Part shown: positions 55,861 to 64,000 of the stretch, one piece after another
How the letters are laid out: each line of letters opens with the position of its first letter
How positions within the stretch are numbered: the stretch's first letter is position 1
NCBI GenBank assembly: GCA_051453625.1
Contig: JBOZIK010000001.1
Span: forward strand, 19,123,681 to 19,187,680
Direction of reading: 5' to 3'
From: Welwitschia mirabilis
Taxonomy: Eukaryota; Gnetophyta; Gnetopsida; Welwitschiales
Length of the DNA: 64,000 bases
Notes under the pieces: generated by a model
The model's database searches: none
What the model was told of the DNA's origin: nothing
The model's input: only the letters and a program-made list of their open reading frames with translations
Made by a program: the position numbers and the translations under genes

Positions 55861-57463
55861 TCCCCCCCAACCAAAATTGAACTCTGGTTTCAAAGTTTTT
55901 ATAATAGAAAGTTTTAATGCTTTTGAAAACATAGCCTTAGAAAGATTTCAACAATTCATTTTATTAAAAGAAAAAGATGTAAAGTGATTCAACTAAGCTA
56001 TCAAAAGGTAGAACTACCAAATGCGAGACAAACTGCTAATCAAAAAGTTAATCTATATACCTTATGATGTTATCTCTCATGAAATCAGGATAAAGTGGAA
56101 TGGGTGATCGAGACAGAGAATGAAAACATGATAAGGTATTAACCATGCAACTGATGGTAAGAGGAGATAATATACCTAATTCAATGATCTTTATTATATT
56201 TTTATTATTTTTAATGAATCTCGATATCAAATAAACATAGAATTGATCAACAAGAAATCATAGCAAATCTTAAGTATGAAAGCTAAAGATAACAGAACTT
56301 AGAAGGCTTCCAATTTCCACCTTTTTTCCCCTTTATTTTCCTTTTCTACTAACATATATGTTCTTAGTTTTAAGCCTTTGAATCACATTGAGCATCCAGT
56401 GTTATAACATTTTCTTGCAATAAAGTTAAGCATGTTATTTTATGAATAAATTAGTGTTGCATTGCCAGTAAGAATTTATAGCCTTAATGCAGTTGATTAT
56501 GTTATAATTAGATTGTTAGGGCTACATTGTCAGTGAACATCCATAGCTTCAATATAGTTAACTAAACCAAATTAAGTGATAATGAGATATACATTAGAGA
56601 AGAGATGATATTTTTTCTTTTTTTATTTCTTCTCATATTCATTTTTCATGCACATAAGAGGGGTTATTGGCTCATTAGCCTAATCAAGAAAAATCTTATC
56701 CCCATTAAAATATTAAAAAATAATGAACAAAATATGTTGGTATATCCCATTTTTCTTATCCATGTTTTACTAAAATCAAAGACTTCAATAGAACCTAACT
56801 TTAATAATTAGACTTAAGAGAAGGGTGACTTTTCCTTAAAAACCCATAAGTGTACTTAATCATAATCATTACTTAAGTGATAACAAGATCACTTATTATT
56901 GATTTTTGTTAAACACCATTAACTTGGATCTATAAGTCTCATAAATTCATAAGTTAATGGAAGGCATAGATGGTAATGTTTAAGGTGATGTCCATTAACT
57001 TTGAATTGTTGGTGATTTTGAGTGCTTTTGATAAAACCATTTGACAAAACCTTTTGTTATTAGAAATAGATCTTTCCACTTAGAAACTAGTTTTCCTAGG
57101 AATAAATGTAATCATAAGGTATATAGCAAAATTAGTTCTTCTTCTTGCAACTCTTTCCTAAGGATGTTTTCATCTAACTCATTAAGTTATATGACCCTTT
57201 TTTTTCTTGCTACCTCCAGACCCAAGTTCATGTTTTTAATCACCTAATATGCTTTATGTTCAAGTTCGATAGGTAAACAACAAGATTTTTCATAGAATAA
57301 CCTAAATGAGAAAATTTCTAAAGGTGTCTTATAAGCTATTTAATAGGTTCATAGAATGTCATTAAGCTTAAAAGATCAATCTTTTCTAATTGAGTTNNNN
57401 NNNNNNNNNNNNNNNNNNNNNNNNNNNNNNNNNNNNNNNNNNNNNNNNNNNNNNNNNNNNNNN

Positions 57464-57832
57464 GAGGGTAATCAAATCATGTTAAGATTTTTTTCCTTAA
57501 ATAATTTCACCACTATTTAAGCATCATTAGATTAATACTTTCGTACCTAGTAACAATGTTGTTAAATATTCTAGTGCAAAAGTGCATTTTACTATTGCTA
57601 ATCAAAACTCGAGGGTAATCAAATCATGTTAAGATTTTTTTCCTTAAATAATTTCACCACTATTTAAGCATCATTAGATTAATACTTTCGTACCTAGTAA
57701 CAATGTTGTTAAATATTCTAGTGCAAAAGTGCATTTTACTATTGCTAATCAAAACTCGAGGGTAATCAAATCATGTTAAGATTTTTTTCCTTAAATAATT
57801 TCACCACTATTTAAGCATCATTAGATTAATAC
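57464..57832. repeat. Perfect 147-bp tandem repeat, 2.5 copies
   Basis: Units begin at 57464, 57611 and 57758 (GAGGGTAATCAAATC). The first two are identical by eye; the third ends near 57832 where it changes to TACTTGCATTC. 147 bp equals 49 codons and keeps the integrase frame. The array abuts an N gap, so the copy number may be underestimated. Confidence 0.9.
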
Positions 57833-58310
57833 TTGCATTCTTCTACACATTTAGTAATGTAATCAATGTAAATAAGAATATATTGATGTCTTTTTAGGAA
57901 GGATATAGGCCTTGAACGTTAATTACCCAAATATCAAAGGATTTAGTGACAAGGATGGGGTTTATAGGCATCATATGCTTTTATGAAAGACTGTAAATAA
58001 TATTAAAGGATCCAATGATGAGGATGGGGTTTAGACTCATCATATGCTTTTATGAAAGCATATTGAGCTTTTCATAATTTTTGCAAGTTTTGCAATAGAG
58101 GTAGGAGCTCTTAAACATGGATGGCCAATAAAAAATGGATTGGAGAATTTTCATGGTGGTTTTGTTAGTAAAATAATGGCCATCACAAGCCTTAGAATGG
58201 CAATGCTTAAGAATGTCATGAATTTCAAATTGAGAGATACATTTAAAACTTACTTATTTTGGCAATACTTAAACAAATAAGGACTATTCCAAAAGAATTA
58301 TTTAGCTGAC
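57464..58310 (-). pseudogene. Integrase relic of the second Ty3 element
   Basis: Minus-strand: HDILKHCHSKACDGHYFTNK and KILQSIFYWPSMF then YCKTCKNYEK give the H-H-C-C zinc domain (58230-58060). HMMPINPILVTKSFDIWVIN and VQGLYPS lead to the core (57980-57900), with YIDYITKCVEE following. The next part, ISNSKMHFCTRIFNNIVTRY, corresponds to the S-D-x-G-x-H-F-C-N-R catalytic segment and lies in the 147-bp tandem repeat. A 69-bp duplication (about 57936-58073) repeats the HMM-NPI block. The remainder is hidden by the gap at 57397-57463. Confidence 0.7.
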
Positions 58311-58989
58311 TTAAGAATTGTTTTCTATTGTTAAAGATCCAGTGAGAGTAAATAACCTTGTACACTAAGTAGTTTGCAATATTAATAAACAAAGGTATTT
58401 TCTAAACTAAAAAAATGTATTCATCAAAAAAGGCATGATCCATGGAAAGGAATGTTTGCATGTTTTCTTGAGTTATTCATGAAAGGTGGCCTACAATTAT
58501 GTTATCAAAACCCTTTTGATTCTTGATTTCTAAATCAAATTTATACAAAAGGAGGATCCATCTAATTAATTTAGGCTTTAAATCCTTTTTAGCAAATAGT
58601 TATCTAAGGACTAAGTGGTGTGTGTAGATAATTACCTTAGAGCCTAACAAATATTGCCTAAATTTTTATAAGATAAAGACTATGGTGAGGAGCCCCTTTT
58701 TTATGTTAATGTAGTTCAATTAAGTTTTAGTTAGCATTTTACTGGTATAATAGATTATAGTTAGTTTTCTATTTATTCTTTGTCCTAAAGCAGCTTCAAT
58801 CTCATAAGTTCTAGTGTCTCATATAAGTTTAAAGGATAACTTCCAATCAAGCAGTCAAATAATAGGTGTAGAGGTAAGTTTTCCTTAAGTTCATCAAAAG
58901 CATGTTAACAATCAATGGTTCAATTAATAGAGGTATCTTTGCTTAGGAGGTTACATAATGATTTAGAGATTTTGCTAAAGTTTTTCATG

Positions 58990-60210
58990 AACCTCCTATA
59001 ATATTTTATATGAATCTTTCTACTTTTGTAGAGTGGGAAGGTGAATGATTAGATAAAATTTTATTGGATGTACTTGAATTTCTTCTAAAGAGATAATGTG
59101 TTCTAATACTATGCCTTTTTTAACCATGAAATAGCATTTTTTCCCACTCAAGAACAAGGTATTTTTCTATACATTGCATAAGAACAAGCTCTAAGTTGTG
59201 AAGGCAATGGTTGAAAGAGGACCTATGGATAGAGAAATCATCCATAAGTATTTTAATGCATCAATCTAATAAATCAACTAAAATTCTAATTAGGTAATGT
59301 TGAAATGTGGCTAGCGCATTGTATAACCCAAAAGGCATTCTTTTATAAGCAAAGCTTTTATATGGACAAGTGAAAGTTGCTTTATATTACTCCTCAGTGG
59401 CAATTTCTATTTGGTTGTACCCTGAATACCCATCTAAAAAGTAATAAAAAGAATTTCCCATGAGTTGTTCTAAGATTTAACTAAAAAATAAGAGAGTGAA
59501 ATGATCATTTCTTGATATAACATTTAGTTTTCCATAATATATGCACATTCTCTCTTTAACTGCAGGTTTAGTGGGGAGAGGTTTATTATGTTCATTTGGG
59601 ACTAGGATAATTCTAGATTTATTTGCTACTGTTTGGGTTGGACTTACCCATTTACTATCTCAGATGGTTTAGATGATTCCATTGTCATAATAATTTGATT
59701 ACTTCATTCTTCTTCTTTCAAGGTTGATTCTATTCTTCTTTGGGATTCTATGGATGACTTAGCATTTTCTTATAAGTAAATGTGATGCATGCAAATGTTA
59801 GGGTCAATTCACCTGATGCCAAAGAAGATCCATCCTATTTCTTCCCTATGTTTTATTAAGATGTTTAGCAATCCAGTTTCTTGAGATGTTGATAAAAAAG
59901 AATTTATCACTATCGAGAAGGTGGGATTTTCTTCTAAGAAATCATACTTGCGATTTTTTAGAAGAGGCTTAAGTTCAATGGGGGTTTTATCCTAAAAGTA
60001 TGATTACTCTAAAGAATTATTTGTATGAAGGTATGTGGAGGATTCTTGATCATCTAGAAGGCTTTCTATCCTATCCACATTTTCTACTCCATCATCATTA
60101 GAATGTAATTTCATGACATTACAAACATTTAATTCTATCATCATATTGCTGAAGGATATTTTCATTAAACCATTTCTATAATTAATCAAGGCCTTTGAGG
60201 TTACTAGCAA
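58990..60210 (-). pseudogene. Reverse transcriptase relic of the second Ty3 element
   Basis: Minus-strand: upstream frame 60210-60004 reads SKALINYRNGLMKISFSNMM, the segment after the protease. RT blocks: FYYFLDGYSGYNQIEIATEE (about 59460-59400), KATFTCPYKSFAYKRMPFGL, YNALATFQHYL, and IKILMDDFSIH with the M-D-D-F catalytic pair intact (about 59255-59225). A stop after EE and one before CIKIL break the frame. Confidence 0.75.
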
Positions 60211-60229
60211 AGGCCTTTCTAAGATGATG

Positions 60230-60500
60230 AGTACTAACTTATTTATTGTGTTTTACATGTCCAAAAGTACAAAATCCACTAAAAATTAATAGCTACCTAC
60301 TCTAACAATGACATCCTCAATAGATCCTAATTAGGATTTTACAAAATTATTAGCGATCTGTAGTTAGAGTTTTGTATTTTTAAGCCCTTTCAAGCCTAAT
60401 TATCTGTAAGTTCCATAAGAAAGCAAGTTTATACTAGTTCCTAAATCTAATAAGGCTTAGTTAAGTTGTTTATTTCCTATGGTAATGGCAATTGTAGGGA
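60230..60500 (-). pseudogene. Protease relic of the second Ty3 element
   Basis: Minus-strand LDLGTSINLLSYGTYR (about 60470-60400), where D-L-G replaces the D-x-G active site context D-[SL]-G-A-S-[VI]-N, then LGLKGLKNTKL and an IEDVIVRVGSY block. Position between gag and RT and the wording are those of Tat/Athila proteases. Broken by stops. Confidence 0.65.
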
Positions 60501-61329
60501 ATCTAGGGTTTTTGTATTTAGGTGAAAATTGGTTTTTAAAGGATTGCACTTATTTGCTATGCCAAAAAGACTTTACTCTTTACATTCATATGTCTTTTCA
60601 CCATATACATGTCCTTTAGGAACCTTGTATAAGAAGGGACTTGCGTAATGGCTTCTAAGAGAAGGATATTTATGTTTACTTCTTTAAAGATTTATAAAGC
60701 CTCTAATTATTTTTTAATAATATTTTCCTTCCTAAGCTATTGGGGAAAGGATAAAGGCTTTTTATGAATGGGCAAGGATTCTTCTATTATTTCATTCTTT
60801 TTCTTATGAAACTTAGTTTTTCATTGGTCTTGTTTTGTGTAAGTGGATTATCTAATTCTTTTTTTCTCCTAAGTGAATGAACTTTCTATGTGTGTGGGCT
60901 CTATTCCTTTTGTGAACCTAACCCCTTTTGGATTTGGTTGTGGGATCATAAGAAGTTTACTTAGTTCTCTTTGATTTATAGAAAAGACAATGTGAGTTTG
61001 AGTTTGTTAAGATTTTTAAAGGAGAAGGAATGTTGTTTAATATTTTATTCATGATCATGATTTAGCTAGGTTTTGGTTTCCATGAATTTTTTTAAGGATT
61101 CCTCCAGAGGGGTGGATGAAGATGGTTTTTAATAGTTTGATGAAAAGGAATGAAAGGGTGATGAGGAAAATGAATTTTTTGGTTGGTTGTTTTGATTATA
61201 CAAATTGTCTTATTTTCAATAAAAGTTGGAATGATCCCTTCTTCTAAGGTTGTAGGTATTGGAATAGGGATTGTTCTTTTGGCTTTGCCATTGGTTTTCT
61301 ACATTATTAACTTATTGATTTATAGTATG

Positions 61330-62450
61330 CTAAAATAGGAAAATGGATGGATGCTTGGTTATTTTATGGGTATCTATGTGGTAAATTAGCCATTCAGGTT
61401 TTGTCTCTATAGGTAAAGGTGAGGTGGAAAATGATTCTACTTTTCTTGCTAATTCATTTATCTTATTGTTGACACTGAAGTTATCAGGTACTTTGAATAC
61501 ACTAAAGAACCTAATAAGATGGTGGAATTTAGATGATTCACTAGGCATCTCCCAATTTTTGGAACTCCTAGCTATGGTTTTGAGGTAGCCTGAAACTTTA
61601 TTTAATGGTATACTAAGAGAACTAACCCTACTCATCATCTTAATTAATTACCTATTTTTAATGGATAATCCATTGTAAAAGAAACTAATTTTTCTCCTTG
61701 GCTCAAATCCATACTATGGGAATTTTTTTAGCAAGTTCTTAAATCTTTCTAAGATTTGGGAAAAGGTTTCATGATCTTTTTGCTAATAGTTCATTATCTC
61801 TCTTTTTAAGGCATTTGTCTTATGATTTAGGAAAAATTTGGATATGAAGGCCTTATTTAAATTAGACTATTATCTAATGGATAAGGGCTTGAGGTTAGAG
61901 ATCCATGATTTAGCCTTTTCTTTTAAGAAAAATAAAAAGAGAATGATCCCAAGGGTATTATGAGTATTTAGATATTGAGGTATGGTTGACAATAGACATT
62001 CAAATTCCTTAAGGTTTAGGTATGGATCTTGAAATTTTAGACCATGAAAGTGAGATAAAAGCTAAATGGTAAATGGTTTGAATTCTAATGTTTAGTTTAT
62101 AAGTGGGTGTATTATGTGTGAAGGGGTCCCTAAGCATTGAGGTTGAAGATAATCATGATGGATTCACTTAATGGTTTTATTTGCTACATTATTTTGGGCT
62201 CTGGCTATTTCTTGGCTAGGGTAGAAGGCATTTAATTAGTCGATTATTTCTTGGTTTGATCATGATACATTAAAGGAAAATTGAAAATTAAATTGGACAT
62301 TTAGATTTTGTTGTTGGGATGAAGAGGCTTATTCTCTTTGAGTGTTGTTATGGAATTGGTTTTCCTAGGGGATTCTTTATTCTTCTTCAGAAATGGGGTT
62401 CATATTAAAGGGATTTCTAATCAACCTACTTGATTCATCTTGCATCCAAG
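61330..62450 (-). pseudogene. Gag relic of the second Ty3 element
   Basis: Minus-strand: a helix with ETFSQILERFKNLLKKFP and FFYNGLSIK (about 61780-61680) matches the gag E-[ST]-x-x-x-x-x-E-R-[FY]-x-x-L and F-Y-x-G-L motifs; the open frame 61638-61330 then gives MMSRVSSLSIPLNKVSGYLK, ARSSKNWEMPSES, and LARKVESF. The region from 61900 to 62450 is N-terminal gag with frequent stops. Confidence 0.6.
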
Positions 62451-63146
62451 GCATGTAAGGCTCAAATGAGTTTTAGACAAGTTACAAAAAGGTTATAAAT
62501 ATAGCCCAAATGACACAAGGATTTCCAAGTTTTAATAGGAGTCTTAGGAAAAATTTCATAGGCATTTACTCAAGAGAGCAACACTAATGAGGCAATGCAG
62601 TGACATCAATAAAGGTGTGAGTTACAATTGCAGAAAAATATTAGGGGTTTACATGATTCTCGCAAAGTGTTTGATGTTACAGAGTCATAGAAAGATGTAA
62701 CAAAAATAAAAATGGTATCACACTCAAAACCAATCCTAATGAAATATTTTTTAGTATTTTAGCATTTTAGAATAGCAAATTCGTAGAATGCATAGAATAG
62801 AAAATTAAATTACTAAATTACAAAAATGTAAGAAATAATTGAAATCATACAAGATGAGTTAAATTTTAGTTTTAATTAAATTCTAGACTTGCAACACAAA
62901 TCAAGTTAGAAAAGAAAAACTAAAGAAACTCAAAAACTAGACTAGTTTGGGTATCACTAGAAATGATCAGTATGAATCACTAGAAAGAAAAAAAAGGAAA
63001 ATAAATAGTTAAAAGAAAAGAAAATAAACCAATTCAGGTTTCATTAGAGAAGATCAGTACCAACCACTGCAAAAATAAAAAATTAAACTAAAAATCTTAT
63101 AAGAAAGTAAATTTTTTGCTCCTTTTAAGCAGCTACAATGCCATTA

Positions 63147-63164
63147 TCCCCAAAAACGATGTCA
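63147..63164 (-). other. Primer-binding site of the second Ty3 element
   Basis: On the minus strand TGACATCGTTTTTGGGGA, 11 bases after the LTR end, equals the tRNA-Asp-type site TGGCGCCGTTGCCGGGGA with six changes, five of them C-to-T or G-to-A. Confidence 0.6.
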
Positions 63165-63175
63165 AAAATCTTATT

Positions 63176-64000
63176 TGCTTTAGTACAATGAGTCGTATTT
63201 AAATTGTATTAATACTCAATATCATTCTCTCCATAGTGATAATTTGGATTGTTTTACAAAAAGTACACAACTCTTGCTTTGCAAGTTACAATTAAAGAAA
63301 GGAAAAATATAAAGAGTTGAGAATTTTATTTTAAAACTTCATTGAAAATATAGGAAAGTAAGCAAGATCTAAGATCTAACCCAACTTATCCTCTAGCAAT
63401 TCTTTACTCCAATGATATCCTGCACTTTCCTTAAACATACTTCAAACTATCAACTAATAACAACTTGGGTCATGGTGACATAATTTCATTCACCATATAA
63501 AGGTTAATGAACTTAATAGCTACTTAATCCTTCATAGCCTTAAAATACTAATGGACAGTAAGGAACTAAGGTATTGAAAATCCATTAAATTACAGAAGAG
63601 TTAGACTAAGTGATCATATAATTCACTCAAATGAAAATAGAACTTGATACTAAAGTTGCTACTTGAGAATTAAAAGTATAAAGTGTCTTGCATCTTAAAA
63701 TTAAAAGAAGACTATGTATTAAATCAACAAAGGCACACTACATCAAAGGAAGAAGGAAGTTGGAAAAAACTCCTCGAGCTATCTGTAAAGCAAGCTCACT
63801 TCCCAAAGTAAGTAGTTAGTAGGTCATATTAACTTCATTCTCTAAAGCTTTTATTCTTTCATCAAAATTGAGGATGTTACAAATGAGGGTTTAAGGCCCT
63901 TTTATAGGCAAGCATGGGGTAAGGAGTGGTTACAAGTCTTTCACTTGTAACGTTAGGTGAGTAGTTACAAAATATGGCATATAGCATTTTATCATCTTTC
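63176..64000 (-). repeat. 5' LTR of the second Ty3 element (partial)
   Basis: Colinear with 54333-55170 of the 3' LTR (CCAACTTATCCTCTAG, GACATAATTTCATTCA, ACAAATGAGGG). The window ends inside it. Confidence 0.8.

Larger units (their letters stand above)
54333..64000 (-). mobile_element. Second Tat/Athila Ty3 element, runs out of window
   Basis: Minus orientation: 5' LTR from 63176 to beyond 64000, primer site 63147-63164, gag (about 61330-62450), protease (about 60230-60500), RT (about 58990-60210), integrase (about 57464-58300), polypurine tract complement at 55861-55870 and 3' LTR 54333-55860 (1528 bp). The two LTRs share CTCTAATGATACC / CTCCAATGATATC, CATGGTGACATAATTTCATT and AAAGGAAGAAGGAA. 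All frames are broken. Its LTR is unrelated to that of the element at 30968 but the coding blocks are of the same type. The right border is outside the window. Confidence 0.8.

Noticed and set aside
57464-57832. Centromeric nucleosome-length satellite
   Set aside because: Only 2.5 visible copies inside an identifiable integrase; a local duplication is the simpler reading.
1-64000. CRISPR array, prokaryotic operons or rRNA genes
   Set aside because: No regularly spaced short repeats with spacers, no bacterial gene pattern and no rRNA-like stretch; the content is plant nuclear.

Overview
The window is nuclear DNA of a seed plant: one intact, intron-containing plant-type gene (a mitochondrial P-class PPR gene at 25776-27728, minus strand) in about 62 kb of decayed transposable elements. 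The DNA is very AT-rich and, outside the PPR gene and one short island at 45781-45900, almost free of CpG. Together with the old, stop-ridden retroelements and a possible gymnosperm-type endogenous pararetrovirus, this would fit a large, heavily methylated gymnosperm genome (for example a gnetophyte such as Welwitschia). That placement is an inference from composition; no sequence here proves it. Assembly gaps (N) lie at 6984-7083, 10615-10624, 11560-11569, 27941-27950, 36727-36826, 43699-43777, 45219-45375, 45681-45780, 53943-53952 and 57397-57463.

1-9.3 kb: relic of a plant-transposon/Athila-associated protein (about 330-790); an endogenous caulimovirid relic (about 1440-4915, plus strand: movement protein, coat protein, zinc knuckle, protease, first part of reverse transcriptase, then truncation); a diverged tandem duplication of about 1.85 kb (5125-6983 and 7084-8985) whose second copy runs into two exons of an acetyl-CoA acetyltransferase (thiolase) pseudogene.

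9.3-21.4 kb: no intact gene. There is a palindrome-rich repeat patch (10989-11205), a minus-strand reading frame with a 24-25-residue tandem repeat (11470-11770), a LINE ORF1 relic (about 13300-14440, minus), a Ty1/copia integrase-RT relic (14900-16250, minus), a 79-bp tandem duplication, two related LTR-like blocks and tRNA-headed SINE candidates.

21.4-25 kb: a copia element with paired LTRs (about 21445-24955, plus) carrying a nested 1.45-kb TRIM-like element (22605-24054, minus). 25.7-27.7 kb: the PPR gene. 27.7-30.9 kb: SINE-like heads and unassigned DNA.

30.97-51.55 kb: one Ty3 element of the Tat/Athila type whose borders can be placed exactly: 5-bp target duplications at 30963-30967 and 51554-51558, LTRs of about 1.24 kb, a tRNA-Asp-type primer site, and gag, protease, RT-RNase H (partly duplicated) and integrase. 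Its 3' LTR is split by a 9.5-kb copia array with three LTRs (41005-50479), which has its own 5-bp target duplication.

51.6-64 kb: the 3' LTR and 3' internal part of another minus-strand element, then a second Tat/Athila element (54333 to beyond the window end, minus strand) with LTRs, primer site, gag, protease, RT and integrase. The integrase contains a perfect 147-bp (49-codon) tandem repeat next to a gap. Apart from the PPR gene nothing here looks functional; the main interest is the nesting order of the elements, the viral relic and several unexplained repeats.
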